A DNA stretch of 64,000 bases from positions 3,038,001 to 3,102,000 of the forward strand of contig CBDIDV010000002.1 in the NCBI GenBank assembly GCA_965277875.1, in the 5' to 3' direction. Numbering within the stretch: the stretch's first letter is position 1; each line of letters opens with the position of its first letter. Shown piece by piece: positions 15,938 through 24,530 of this stretch. The notes beneath the pieces were generated by a model that ran no database searches, had not been told where the DNA came from, and was given only the letters and a program-made list of their open reading frames with translations. Origin of the DNA: CAWFQB01 sp965277875 (lineage in GTDB: Bacteria; Armatimonadota; Chthonomonadetes; Chthonomonadales; Chthonomonadaceae). Position numbers and translations under genes: made by a program.

Positions 15938-16747
15938 CTACGCCTTGCTGCTGACCAGAGTGCCGATGTCGTCGCCTACGACCACGCGGCGGATGTTGCC
16001 GGTCTGCGCGATGTCGAAAACCACGATGGGAATGTCGTACTCTTTGCAGAACGTAAAGGCGGTCTGATCCATGACGCGCAGATTGTTGGTAATGCACTCG
16101 TCGTAGCTGACGTGCTTGTGACGAACGGCGTCCGCGAACTTGCGCGGGTCTTTGTTGTATACGCCGTCCACGTTCGTGGCTTTCAGGACAACGCCCGCCC
16201 GCATCTCATTGGCGCGCAGGGCCGCCGCCGTATCCGTCGTGAAGAAGGGGTTGCCGGTTCCGCCCGCCAGCACGACGACGCGGCCTTTTTCCAGATGCCG
16301 GATGGCGCGGCGGCGTATGAAAGGTTCAGCGACCTCAGACATGGCAATCGCGCTCATCACCCGCGTTGGTACGCCCTGTTTTTCCAGCGCGTCCTGCAGG
16401 GCCATGCTGTTGATGACCGTGCCGAGCATCCCCATGTAATCGGCGGCGGCACGTTCCATGCCCGCTTCGGCAGCCCGCTCGCCCCGCACGATGTTGCCCG
16501 CGCCGATCACGATGGCGATTTCCACGCCCGCCTGATGCGCCTGCACGACCTCGCTCGCAATCACCCGAATTGTGCCGTAGTTCAGGCCGACACGCGGGGC
16601 CGCGCCCATTTCACGTTTTGGCTCGCCGCCTGCTGTCGTATCGGGATTATGTTCCGCCGCGAACGCCTCGCCCGACAATTTCAGCAACACGCGCTGCCAG
16701 CGCAAATCCGGCCTGCTCGCTTCGTCCATTTCGCTTATTTTGCCCAT
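15938..16747 (-). CDS. pyrH: Uridylate kinase (UMP kinase)
   Basis: 269 residues. VLLKLSGEAFA (ATP-binding start), VIGAGNIVRGERAAEAGMER and AGGTGNPFFTTDTAAALRA are the standard bacterial UMP kinase motifs, followed by KATNVDGVYNKDPRKFADA. It phosphorylates UMP to UDP in pyrimidine synthesis. It is about 25 residues longer than usual because of an insert after the first strand (about residues 31-55). The ATG at 16747 follows GGGAGAGGA, a good ribosome-binding site. It lies downstream of tsf as in many bacteria. Confidence 0.96.
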   Translation of the reverse strand: MGKISEMDEASRPDLRWQRVLLKLSGEAFAAEHNPDTTAGGEPKREMGAAPRVGLNYGTIRVIASEVVQAHQAGVEIAIVIGAGNIVRGERAAEAGMERAAADYMGMLGTVINSMALQDALEKQGVPTRVMSAIAMSEVAEPFIRRRAIRHLEKGRVVVLAGGTGNPFFTTDTAAALRANEMRAGVVLKATNVDGVYNKDPRKFADAVRHKHVSYDECITNNLRVMDQTAFTFCKEYDIPIVVFDIAQTGNIRRVVVGDDIGTLVSSKA

Positions 16748-16896
16748 TCTGCTTGTCCTCTCCCTGCTGCGCGTTCATCCCTTGATTTCGCGCTATCCTG
16801 TTGGTTTTGAGTACACAGAATGTACCCGACTTTTGGGGGCTGTTCACTCAACGGAACGCCGGATATTTTGACGGCCAGATGTGTTGACGCTAGGAA

Positions 16897-16923
16897 GGCG
16901 CTGGCAGAAAATCCGCCAGCGCC
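16897..16923 (-). terminator. Hairpin after tsf
   Basis: GGCGCTGGC and GCCAGCGCC form a perfect 9-base stem about 55 bases after the tsf stop on the minus strand. A poor T-run (TTCCT) follows, so termination may be partial. The 230-base tsf-pyrH gap also holds a degenerate GTAC palindrome at about 16809-16830 and no gene. Confidence 0.5.
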
Positions 16924-16977
16924 CCGCTATGCCGCTTGCGCGGCGACAAACCCGGTCGGGTCTGTCCGCGCCGTTTG

Positions 16978-17895
16978 CTACTCTGCGGTCGCTTTGATGT
17001 CGCCGCTGGTCTCGACCCCGACCACCTGGCCGACCTCGTAGCGCACAAACTGTTTCAAGGTGACGTTGCCCGCTTCCTTGAGAACCTGCGTCACGGTCTT
17101 CTTTGGCTCGCGCAGCCAGGGCTGCTCCATGAGAACCGTTTCCTCGTAGAACTTCTTCAGCCGGCCCTCGACGATCTTGTCCATTGCCGAAGCGGGCTTG
17201 CCCTCGTTTTCGGCTGTCGTGCGGGCGATGTCACGCTCCGTGTCCAAAGTCCTGGACGGAACCTCGTCGCGATTCAGGTATGTGGGACGCGACGCCGCGA
17301 TCTGCATGGCAATCTCGCGGCCCAGCGCCTGAATGGCGTCGCTCTTGGCGGCTTCGGGCGAACCCGCTTCCAGTTCTACCAGAACGCCGATCTTGTCGGC
17401 TGCGGGAACGTGAACGTAGCCGGCCAGCACGCCGTTCTCGTCCGTCGAGACGAACTCGAAGCGCTTGAAAACGATGCTTTCGCGCAGTTTGGTGAACACG
17501 TCGTTCAGCCGCTCCTGCACGGTCACGCCGGGCTGCGCGAACGAATCCTGCGTCAATACGGTCTCGACGCTGTGGCCTTTCGTGCGGGCCACCTGCTCGG
17601 CTATTTCGCGGGCCAGATTCTTGAAGTCGTCGTTGCGGGCTACAAAGTCGGTCTCGCTGTTGAGTTCGATGATGGCCGCGTCCTGATTGTCCACGACGAC
17701 AACCGCGATCACGCCCTCGCCTGCCGTTCGCTCCGCGCCGCGCCCGGTCAGTTTGCCGCTCATCTTTTTACGCAGAAAGACGATGGCCTCTTCAAAGTCG
17801 CCGCTCGTCTCTTTCAGCGCGCTCTTGCATTCCATCATGGCCGCGCCCGTCCGGTCGCGCAGCTCCATCACCATCTTGGCCGTAATCTCCGCCAT
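16978..17895 (-). CDS. tsf: Translation elongation factor Ts
   Basis: 305 residues. The N-terminal UBA-like helices with MELRDRTGAAMMECKSALKE and the core NSETDFVARNDDFKNL are the EF-Ts signatures; the two-part dimerisation core follows. It recycles EF-Tu-GDP. The ATG at 17895 (MAEITAKM) is chosen because the AAAGGA ribosome-binding site is 7 bases from it; the ATG two codons upstream is too close to the same site. It follows rpsB, the classical order. Confidence 0.96.
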   Translation of the reverse strand: MAEITAKMVMELRDRTGAAMMECKSALKETSGDFEEAIVFLRKKMSGKLTGRGAERTAGEGVIAVVVVDNQDAAIIELNSETDFVARNDDFKNLAREIAEQVARTKGHSVETVLTQDSFAQPGVTVQERLNDVFTKLRESIVFKRFEFVSTDENGVLAGYVHVPAADKIGVLVELEAGSPEAAKSDAIQALGREIAMQIAASRPTYLNRDEVPSRTLDTERDIARTTAENEGKPASAMDKIVEGRLKKFYEETVLMEQPWLREPKKTVTQVLKEAGNVTLKQFVRYEVGQVVGVETSGDIKATAE

Positions 17896-17925
17896 TTTCA
17901 TTTCCTTTCGATACAGTTGCCAGTT

Positions 17926-18060
17926 GTTAGTTAGTAGTTGTTAGTTGCTGCACGATTAGCCCTGCCGAAGGTACAGACATTTGCAGCAGGCATTTAGTTG
18001 CAAAAGCAATCTTCACATACACCAACTAACAACCAGGAACTAACAACTAACAACCAGCAA
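17926..18060. repeat. GTTAGTT/AACTAAC inverted repeat between rpsB and tsf
   Basis: On the minus strand, GTTGTTAGTTGTTAGTT units follow the rpsB stop codon at once, and AACTAACAACTACTAACTAA units lie about 25-50 bases before the tsf start. The arms are complementary and the space between is about 60 bases. The rpsB-tsf transcript could therefore fold into a long, imperfect stem. Confidence 0.65.
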
Positions 18061-18972
18061 TTACTCTGCGGCAATCGGCTGTAAATCATCGGCTGCGCCC
18101 ATGCGCGAATACTCGTCCTCGGCTCCGGGCGTGAACACGAAGTCGCTGTCGGCGGGAGCAGGCGCGGACGTGGGCGCGGGGGCAGGCGCGGGCGTCGCGA
18201 ACAGCGCGTCCACGTCCGGCTTCTCGAAGATCTCGTCCTCGGCAGGCTGCGGCAGCAGGGCCAGCCGCGCTTCTTCCTCGGCGTCCCATTCCGACTGCTT
18301 GATCTCGGCAATGGCGTCGGCGATCTTGCCCGCGATCAATTTGATGGCGCGTATGGCGTCATCGTTGCCGGGGATCACAAAGTCAATCTCGTCGGGGTCG
18401 CAGTTGGTGTCCACGAGGGCCACAATCGGGATTTCCAGGCGTCGCGCCTCGGCAATCGCGATGTGCTCTTTTTTGCAGTCCACGATGACAAGACATTCAG
18501 GAAGCTGAGGCATATCTTTAATGCCGCCCAAATAGCGCTCCAGCTTGTCGCGCTCTTCGGTCAGGATAGCCGCTTCTTTTTTGGTCATGCGGTCGAACGT
18601 GCCGTTGGCCTGCATGTCGTTGAGTTCCGCCAGCCGCTTGACGCGGCCCCGGATGGTCGAAAAGTTGGTCAGCATCCCGCCCAGCCAGCGCTGGTTCACG
18701 TAATACTGGCGGCAACGCAGGGCGCTCTCCGCGATGGCATCCTGGGCCTGCTTCTTGGTTCCCACGAACAGCACCTTGCCGCCGTCCGCCACGATCTCCT
18801 GCACCTTGCGCTGCGCCTCATCGAAGAGCTTGAGCGTCTGATGCAGGTCTACGATGTAGATGCCGTTGCGCGCGCCATAGATGTAGCGCTTCATTTTGGG
18901 GTTCCAGCGGCGCGTTTGGTGGCCGAAGTGAACGCCCGCTTCGAGCAATTCTTTCATACTGAGAGATGCCAA
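18061..18972 (-). CDS. rpsB: 30S ribosomal protein S2
   Basis: 303 residues. The N-terminus MASLSMKELLEAGVHFGHQT, followed by RRWNPKM, is the S2 hallmark; NQRWLGGMLTNFSTI and PIVALVDTNCDP follow. The start codon is TTG at 18972: AGGAG lies 8 bases upstream and the residues match the family N-terminus, while the ATG five codons later has no ribosome-binding site. The protein is about 50 residues longer than usual through an acidic, Pro/Ala-rich tail (PAPAPAPTSAPAPADSD). It heads the rpsB-tsf-pyrH cluster. Confidence 0.96.
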   Translation of the reverse strand: MASLSMKELLEAGVHFGHQTRRWNPKMKRYIYGARNGIYIVDLHQTLKLFDEAQRKVQEIVADGGKVLFVGTKKQAQDAIAESALRCRQYYVNQRWLGGMLTNFSTIRGRVKRLAELNDMQANGTFDRMTKKEAAILTEERDKLERYLGGIKDMPQLPECLVIVDCKKEHIAIAEARRLEIPIVALVDTNCDPDEIDFVIPGNDDAIRAIKLIAGKIADAIAEIKQSEWDAEEEARLALLPQPAEDEIFEKPDVDALFATPAPAPAPTSAPAPADSDFVFTPGAEDEYSRMGAADDLQPIAAE

Positions 18973-18988
18973 AATCGTTTCTCCTGGG

Positions 18989-19100
18989 GTTGACCGCTTC
19001 AGGGGAGGAGAAAGGGGAAAGAAGAAAGGAAAAAGTAACCGCCCGTCACTTTTTCCTTTTTCCTTGCTCCTTTTTCCTGCCTCGAAAGCTCCTCCTGGCG
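18989..19100. other. Purine/pyrimidine mirror hairpin upstream of rpsB
   Basis: AGGAAAAAGT (19027-19036) and ACTTTTTCCT (19048-19057) form a perfect 10-base stem within a longer purine-rich left arm and pyrimidine-rich right arm. It ends about 20-60 bases upstream of the rpsB start, so it may be part of the rpsB leader. Together with the doubtful ORF listed next, this is all I see in the 18973-19580 gap. Confidence 0.5.
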
Positions 19101-19328
19101 CATCGTAATCAGCCGGTCAAAGCGCGGACACGCTTGCGTGTACCGTTGCCTCACCCACCGTCCGTTCCGCAGCCAGTGTGTTAAGTGTGTTTTGCAAACA
19201 AATCGCCCACGATTCCCCGACACGTAAATTGCGCGGGATGATTCGGTACGATTTGCGCCGGACACGAGGGCCGGACACAAATCGGGCGCGGCATACCGGC
19301 AGCCGGCACACGCCGCGCAAACCCTCAT
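18999..19328 (-). CDS. Doubtful cysteine-rich small ORF
   Basis: From an ATG at 19328, preceded by GAGG at suitable spacing, the frame encodes about 109 residues beginning MRVCAACAGCRYAAPDLCPA, with a later CKTHLTHW. The cysteine content could suggest a zinc site. However, the last ~25 codons are the low-complexity hairpin upstream of rpsB, and I recognise no family. It may be spurious. Confidence 0.22.
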   Translation of the reverse strand: MRVCAACAGCRYAAPDLCPALVSGANRTESSRAIYVSGNRGRFVCKTHLTHWLRNGRWVRQRYTQACPRFDRLITMRQEELSRQEKGARKKEKVTGGYFFLSSFPFLLP

Positions 19329-19580
19329 AATGTACCTCAAACGGCCCGCGATTTCAAGCGGACGGACGAGCGCGGCAGGATTGCCGGGCGTAATAATTAG
19401 TGAAACCTGCTATTTTGCGCGGATTTATGGCAAAATCAAGAACCGTTTCTTGCAGGCCGCTTTCCGGGGCTGCGTACATGCTGTTTTTCCAGGCCCCGGC
19501 TTCCTGTTCCGCGCCGATGCAGATGAGGTTACAGAGTTACAGAGAGTTACAAAGAGAGTTATAAAGGAGATCATCCCGAT

Positions 19581-20246
19581 ATGCAGTCCACTCGCTTTTC
19601 ATTTTGCGGCGGCAGTTCCGCCCGTCAACTCACGCGCCTTGCCGTCCCGCTGGCCGCGTGCGCCGCGCTTGCCCTGACACAGTCCGCCCGCGCGCAGGAC
19701 GCGTCGGGTTCCACGCAGACGGTCGTCAGCGACGGCTTTACGGCCAATAACCTGTCCACCAAAAGCCCTGCCCTGCGTATCGCAGCCGGGTTTCTCAATG
19801 TGGGAGGCTACTACTTTACGGGCAGCAGGGCCACCCAGACGCTGGGAACGCCCAAGTTCTTCAACGACTCGCAGATCTTCGTGAAGCCCAAGCATCTGCG
19901 CGGCTTTGAACTGACGGGCGGGCTGGAACTCGTCAGCGCGGGCGACCACTTCTTTCCATTCGAGGGCGGCAACGAGTTCAGCCTGATCGGGCCGGCCTTT
20001 CGCGTGTCCACGCCCCGCGCCGTGAACCGCATCCGTCCCTTTGTCACGGGCGGCTTGTTCCTGGGCCGCGCCCGCTCGTTTACGGCCACGCCGCAGTTCA
20101 CCCGCAACAACTTCGCGCCCAGCATCAGCGGCGGCGTGGAATATCCCTTTACGCGCTACACCACGCTTTATGCGGCGTATCGCGTCACGCAGGAGATCCA
20201 TTCGATCAACACGGACGGCGTCAGCGTGGGACTGAGGTTCTTCTAA
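19581..20246 (+). CDS. Small outer-membrane beta-barrel protein
   Basis: 221 residues. A signal peptide ends at SARAQD (about residue 39). The mature part is built of alternating beta strands with glycine and aromatic residues (FELTGGLELVSAGDHFF, IRPFVTGGLFLGRARSF, YTTLYAAYRVTQEIHS) and ends in GLRFF. A C-terminal phenylalanine is the usual signal for outer-membrane insertion, so this is evidence for a diderm envelope. The start has AAAGGAG 12 bases upstream. The stop codon overlaps the next gene's ATG by one base, so the two genes are coupled. Confidence 0.78.
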   Translation: MQSTRFSFCGGSSARQLTRLAVPLAACAALALTQSARAQDASGSTQTVVSDGFTANNLSTKSPALRIAAGFLNVGGYYFTGSRATQTLGTPKFFNDSQIFVKPKHLRGFELTGGLELVSAGDHFFPFEGGNEFSLIGPAFRVSTPRAVNRIRPFVTGGLFLGRARSFTATPQFTRNNFAPSISGGVEYPFTRYTTLYAAYRVTQEIHSINTDGVSVGLRFF

Positions 20247-21139
20247 TGACGGACGCGCGCCGTTCTCGTCCTGTGTCCCGCCCGACTGTTCGCACCCCTG
20301 CGCCTGATGGCTTCCGCGTTCGCGAATTTGGGGCGTATGCCATTGTAACAGCGTTGGGCGCGGCGATGCTGGCGGGACACAGGACGGGCGCGACCGCAAC
20401 GGGAAGTGTAACACTGCTTACGGGCATCGGTGGCTGCGCCTGGGAACTGGCACGGCGGCTGCGTAGTCTTAGTAAGCAGCGCGCAAGTCACGCCCTGCAA
20501 ATCGCCCGCGCGCAGGCGCGAACCGAACTCAAAATCACGCGCAGCGAACGCAAAACCAACCAGAATACACAACGACGGCACGAACGCCAGACACTTCGCC
20601 GCGCCATTCACGAGCGGGCGCAGGCGCAGCGTACCGAACGGAACGTGCAGAACGAACGCGGAACCAGGGAACGCGCGCAGCGTTCAGCCCGTTTCACAGC
20701 CCTTAGCGCAGAAGCCGCCCGTTTGCAGGCCCTGCCCGAACCCGCATGGATTTCGGCCCTGACAGACGTTTTTGCGCTGCGCGGCCTGCGCCTGCAAACA
20801 GATGCCGCCCCCGCTGCTTCCAGTGAATCTGCCGAGTTTGCGATGAACGCGTCTTTGACCGCTTCTGACGCCCTGCCCGGCGGTATGTGCGATATGCTGT
20901 TTGTGCGCGTGGAGGATGGCGGCATGTGCGTGGCGCGCGTCCTGCCCCATGACCGCGCCGGTGTCGTGGCGGATGTCGAGAGTTTAGAACAGCGGCGGCA
21001 GCAGGCGGGCTCACAGCAAGCCTATCTTATCGGGCGCGGCGGCTTTTCCGCGCAGGCTGTCCGGCTTGCGCCCCGCCTGCCGCTTACCCTCGTCGAGCCA
21101 AACCTGCTCGCTCAGTGGAACCTGACAAAAACGGATTGA
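20246..21139 (+). CDS. Membrane protein with coiled coil and degenerate Mrr-like domain
   Basis: 297 residues. Residues about 30-65 hold two short hydrophobic segments. Residues about 70-160 are strongly charged (RRHERQTLRRAIHERAQAQR), likely a coiled coil. The last ~90 residues (CDMLFVRVEDGGMCVARVLP, then AYLIGRGGFSAQAVRLAPRL and PLTLVEPNLLAQW) follow the pattern of the Mrr-type restriction-endonuclease fold. The usual Q-x-K is replaced by V-A-R, so catalysis is doubtful. It overlaps the upstream OMP gene by one base (TAATG), suggesting coupled expression. Function unknown. Confidence 0.6.
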   Translation: MTDARRSRPVSRPTVRTPAPDGFRVREFGAYAIVTALGAAMLAGHRTGATATGSVTLLTGIGGCAWELARRLRSLSKQRASHALQIARAQARTELKITRSERKTNQNTQRRHERQTLRRAIHERAQAQRTERNVQNERGTRERAQRSARFTALSAEAARLQALPEPAWISALTDVFALRGLRLQTDAAPAASSESAEFAMNASLTASDALPGGMCDMLFVRVEDGGMCVARVLPHDRAGVVADVESLEQRRQQAGSQQAYLIGRGGFSAQAVRLAPRLPLTLVEPNLLAQWNLTKTD

Positions 21140-21170
21140 ATACCCGCTGCACTTTTTTGGAGTTATAATC

Positions 21171-22208
21171 ATGCACGAGTTTGTAGATTTACGCAGCGAT
21201 ACCGTGACACGGCCCACGCCGGCCATGCGCGAGGCGATGCTGAATGCCGTTGTGGGCGATGATGTGTACGAAGACGATCCCAGTATCAACCTTTTGCAGA
21301 AACGGGCCGCCGCTCTGCTGGGCAAAGAGGCCGGGTTGTTCGTGCCGTCGGGAACCATGAGCAACGCCATCGCCATCAAGGTGCATACCAAACCGGGCGA
21401 CGAGATACTGCTGGACGGCGAAGCGCATTCCATGCTGTACGAGGTGGGCCTGCCCGCCACGATAGCCCATGTCCTGACGCGGCAGTTCCGCAGCGCGCAG
21501 GGCGTGCCGGACGTTGCCGAGATACAGAACTCGCTGCACCACGAGTCGCTGCACGGTTCGGGAACCACTCTGCTCGTGCTGGAAAATACCCACAACCGGG
21601 CGGGCGGCTATTTGATTCCACTTGAAGTTCACCAACAGTTGTTCGCGTGGACGCAGGAGAATGGATTACGCCTGCACCTCGACGGCGCGCGGCTGTTCAA
21701 TGCCTCGGTCGCGTCGGGCGTTCCGGTTGGCGAGTACGCGGCCTGCACGGACACACTCACGTTCTGCCTGTCCAAAGGGCTGGGCTGTCCGGTCGGCAGC
21801 GTGTTATGCGGTTCGCATGACTTTATCGAACGCGCCAAGCGGGTGCGTAAGATGCTGGGCGGCGGAATGCGGCAGGCGGGCTTTCTTGCTGCGGCGGGCC
21901 TGTACGCGCTGGACAACCACATCGAGCGGCTGGCGCAGGATCACAAACACGCCCGCCGATTGGCCGAGGGGATGCGCGACCTGCCCGGCATCACGCCCGA
22001 CACCCTGGACACGCCCACCAATATGGTGTACTTCACTACAACCGCCCCCGCCGCGCAGGTAAAGCATCTTCTAGAAGAGCGGCATAAGATCTTGTGCAAT
22101 CCGACCGCTCCCAACCGCATCCGCTTTGTCACCCATCTGGACGCGGACACCGAGGACATCGAACGCGCCATTGACGCCCTATGCGATGTCAGCACACGGC
22201 TTCAATAG
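21171..22208 (+). CDS. ltaE: Low-specificity L-threonine aldolase
   Basis: 345 residues. FVDLRSDTVTRPTPAMREAM is the family opening. Further motifs are VYEDDPSINLL, LFVPSGTMSNAIA, LHLDGARLFNA and LSKGLGCPVGS, where the lysine near residue 202 binds PLP. The enzyme cleaves L-threonine or L-allo-threonine to glycine and acetaldehyde in the cytoplasm. Length is normal. It lies 31 bases downstream of the Mrr-like gene, and a hairpin repeat begins at its stop codon. Confidence 0.93.
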   Translation: MHEFVDLRSDTVTRPTPAMREAMLNAVVGDDVYEDDPSINLLQKRAAALLGKEAGLFVPSGTMSNAIAIKVHTKPGDEILLDGEAHSMLYEVGLPATIAHVLTRQFRSAQGVPDVAEIQNSLHHESLHGSGTTLLVLENTHNRAGGYLIPLEVHQQLFAWTQENGLRLHLDGARLFNASVASGVPVGEYAACTDTLTFCLSKGLGCPVGSVLCGSHDFIERAKRVRKMLGGGMRQAGFLAAAGLYALDNHIERLAQDHKHARRLAEGMRDLPGITPDTLDTPTNMVYFTTTAPAAQVKHLLEERHKILCNPTAPNRIRFVTHLDADTEDIERAIDALCDVSTRLQ

Positions 22209-22277
22209 ACCTCTTGAATAAGTCCTCTCTTCGAGAGGCAAAAGACTGCATTTTTGAAGACTTATGCAAGAGGTCTA
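22206..22277. repeat. 72-base inverted repeat starting at the ltaE stop (MITE-like or terminator)
   Basis: TAGACCTCTTGAATAAGTC (22206-22224) pairs with GACTTATGCAAGAGGTCTA (22259-22277): 19 bases with one mismatch. A second hairpin (CCTCTC-TTC-GAGAGG) lies inside. The ends look like insertion-sequence termini (AGACCTCTTG...), so this may be a tiny non-autonomous element or internally deleted IS that now acts as the ltaE terminator. The gap 22278-22350 holds an AAC-rich repeat and no gene. Confidence 0.65.
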
Positions 22278-22350
22278 ATAAGCGGTAAGCATTAGACGTT
22301 GAACAACGATTAGCAAACAACAAGTAACACCCACGCCGAGGGACAAAACC

Positions 22351-23247
22351 ATGATGCTAACTACACAACTGACAGACGAACAAAAGGCGCTGCTGCCTTC
22401 CGACGACGATGTGCGCTTCTATCAGGAACACGGCTGGTATCACTCGAAAACGCTGTTTACGCAGGACGAGATGGACGCCGTACTAAGGGCGAGCGAACGC
22501 TACTACGCCGTAGACGTGGACGAGCCGACCGAAATTCTGGAACGGGTTCCGGCCCTGAACAGGTTCCGGCCGAAAGGCGAGTACCGGGGGCTGCGAAAAA
22601 ACGATTTCTCTTCCATGTACAGTAAAGGGCTGCGCGCCCTGGTCACGCATCCTCTGCTCGGCGCGGTCGCGGCGCGGCTGGCCGAAACGCCCGAAGTCCG
22701 GTTATGGCATGACCAACTGCTGTACAAGCCGACTCAGGACCCGGAACGCGCCGCCAATGTCGGCTGGCACACCGACAAAGGCTACTGGAAAACCTGCTCG
22801 TCGTCGAATCTGCTGACCGCCTGGATTCCGTTTACCGACTGCGACGATGTGATGGGAACCATTACGATGATTGACGGCAGCCACAAATGGCCCGACAACA
22901 CCCACAACCTTAACTTTTTCAGCAACGATCTGGACGGACTGGAAGCCAAATTCGACACGGGCGGTGCATCTGTGGTAAAAATCCCGATGAATTTGAAACG
23001 GGGGCAGGTGAGCTTCCATCATTGCCTGACCATTCACGGCAGCGGCCCCAATCACAGCCCCAATCCGCGCCGGTCTATCGCCGTCCACATGCAGGACGCG
23101 TCCAACCACTGGATGGAGTACCACTTTCCCGACGGCAGGCTGGCCGACCACGACAACGACCGCCTGTGCCGCTGCACGTCCTCCGGCGTCCCGGACTACG
23201 CCGACCCTGATTTCTGCCCCGCGCTGTATAAAGCGGGAACGCTCTGA
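22351..23247 (+). CDS. Phytanoyl-CoA dioxygenase (PhyH) family protein
   Basis: 298 residues. The iron-binding triad of the 2-oxoglutarate/Fe(II) dioxygenase fold can be seen: GWHTDKG (His and Asp near residue 138-140) and TIHGSGPN (distal His near 228). NPRRSIAVH follows with the arginine for 2-oxoglutarate. The opening FYQEHGWYHSKTLFTQDEMD is typical of PhyH proteins. Substrate unknown; bacterial members hydroxylate many small molecules. No cofactor or transport gene is adjacent. A GTAC palindrome lies 50 bases downstream. Confidence 0.87.
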   Translation: MMLTTQLTDEQKALLPSDDDVRFYQEHGWYHSKTLFTQDEMDAVLRASERYYAVDVDEPTEILERVPALNRFRPKGEYRGLRKNDFSSMYSKGLRALVTHPLLGAVAARLAETPEVRLWHDQLLYKPTQDPERAANVGWHTDKGYWKTCSSSNLLTAWIPFTDCDDVMGTITMIDGSHKWPDNTHNLNFFSNDLDGLEAKFDTGGASVVKIPMNLKRGQVSFHHCLTIHGSGPNHSPNPRRSIAVHMQDASNHWMEYHFPDGRLADHDNDRLCRCTSSGVPDYADPDFCPALYKAGTL

Positions 23248-23296
23248 TACAAATACCGCATTGCGTTCGCACGTGACGCCTGGCGAAGCATCACAG

Positions 23297-23319
23297 CCGG
23301 GTACAGGGAACGTACCCGG
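23297..23319. repeat. Solo GTAC palindrome
   Basis: CCGGGTACAGGGAACGTACC plus CGG: an 8-base stem around a 7-base loop. It is identical to the outer hairpin at 44883-44904 but without the other hairpins of the composite element. Confidence 0.7.
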
Positions 23320-23359
23320 CTGCTGCGAACGCTGACCCTGCGGTTCGTGGGCGCGGATA

Positions 23360-23704
23360 GTGCGCGACGCTGGCAAACCAAACAAAACCTGCGTTCGCAG
23401 TGCCAGGACAGTGCCGAATCCCGCGCTGGCAGCGTCTCTATGGTTAGAAAAGCAAACAATAGGGAATAAAATACTGTCTACATTCAGACTTTCAGTAGTT
23501 GGATACATAAATGTGTTTGGTCCACAATCGGGACTGACCATCGAGCAAGTAGAAATGGCGCTAAGGCGGCACGGCGAGCTTCACCCTCAGCGCATCGAGC
23601 AGGCTCTTGCATGGGTACAGAATGCCAAGTCCGGCGAAAGCTGGGAAACCGATACCGATCTACGCATATCAGACCAAGCAAACATCTATCTCACTAAAGA
23701 ATAA
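23360..23704 (+). CDS. Doubtful small protein or gene remnant
   Basis: The frame from 23360 gives 114 residues, but only the part after about residue 50 looks like protein (GLTIEQVEMALRRHGELHPQ, RIEQALAWVQNAKSGE). A GTG at 23513 is a possible start. The region has lower GC than its surroundings and no clear ribosome-binding site. I do not recognise a family; it could be the tail of a decayed gene. Confidence 0.3.
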   Translation: MRDAGKPNKTCVRSARTVPNPALAASLWLEKQTIGNKILSTFRLSVVGYINVFGPQSGLTIEQVEMALRRHGELHPQRIEQALAWVQNAKSGESWETDTDLRISDQANIYLTKE

Positions 23705-23776
23705 ACTCGGACGCGTACAAGAGTTCTAAATTGTACTCTCTCCGATTTTACACCGCTTGTCCAGGAGAAACAACAC

Positions 23777-24322
23777 ATGGCACGTACTGTAGGCCGAGGA
23801 CGCCCTATGCAGGAGGGCGTCGGTTCGGGAATGAAACTCTCGGAGACCGGGATTTTCATTATCGCCGGCATCGCCATCTTGTTCGCCCTCAAATGGTACT
23901 TCATAGATTACAAGAAATCTCCCGGCGTGGCGCTGGGAGACTATATTGCGGGCATCAAGTCGGGCAATGTCGAGCGGCAATACGCCCTGCTGGACGCCGC
24001 CGATAAGCGCCTGCTCCCCACCCAGGAAGATTACGAAAAGAAATGCCCCCAGTCGCGCGGCTATACCGAGCGCGTCACGGGCATGAACTTCGCCGCCCCG
24101 GTTCCCGATGCCAAAGACCCGACGTATTGCTCTATTCAGGCCACCATCTATATGCGCGGGCCGGCGGGCAAAGACCTCATAGATAACGGGCAGGCCTCGG
24201 AAGCGAGCGACAAGTACGTGCTGCACAAAGACGCCGAAGGCCTCTGGAAGATCTCCCTGACGAAAGGCTGGCCCAAGAACCTGCTGCTGCAAAAGCCCAA
24301 CCCGCCCGGCAGTTCGTTCTGA
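23777..24322 (+). CDS. Single-pass membrane protein with NTF2-like domain
   Basis: 181 residues. One hydrophobic helix (TGIFIIAGIAILFALKWYFI, about residues 24-43) anchors the protein. The extracytoplasmic part begins KKSPGVALGDYIAGIKSGNV, typical of DUF4878/NTF2-like domains that have a helix, a cone-shaped beta sheet and a ligand pocket. AGGAG lies 10 bases before the ATG. The next gene encodes a protein of the same layout with an added zinc ribbon, so the two are likely related. Function unknown. Confidence 0.68.
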   Translation: MARTVGRGRPMQEGVGSGMKLSETGIFIIAGIAILFALKWYFIDYKKSPGVALGDYIAGIKSGNVERQYALLDAADKRLLPTQEDYEKKCPQSRGYTERVTGMNFAAPVPDAKDPTYCSIQATIYMRGPAGKDLIDNGQASEASDKYVLHKDAEGLWKISLTKGWPKNLLLQKPNPPGSSF

Positions 24323-24530
24323 CATATTGTTTGTCACCTGGCTGACTATTCAGCCGCCGCAGCCCCGCACTGAACGGCCCGGTTGCCACGCGTGAATGGT
24401 TACGTTATTTGTTATTTCTTGTTTGCGCCTCAACGTTTCGCGGTTGATGCTTAATGCTTGACGCTCACTAATTTATGTCTGGCGCTCAGTGCCTTATTCG
24501 CCCTTATTTTTCGCTGTGAAGGAGTTTCGT

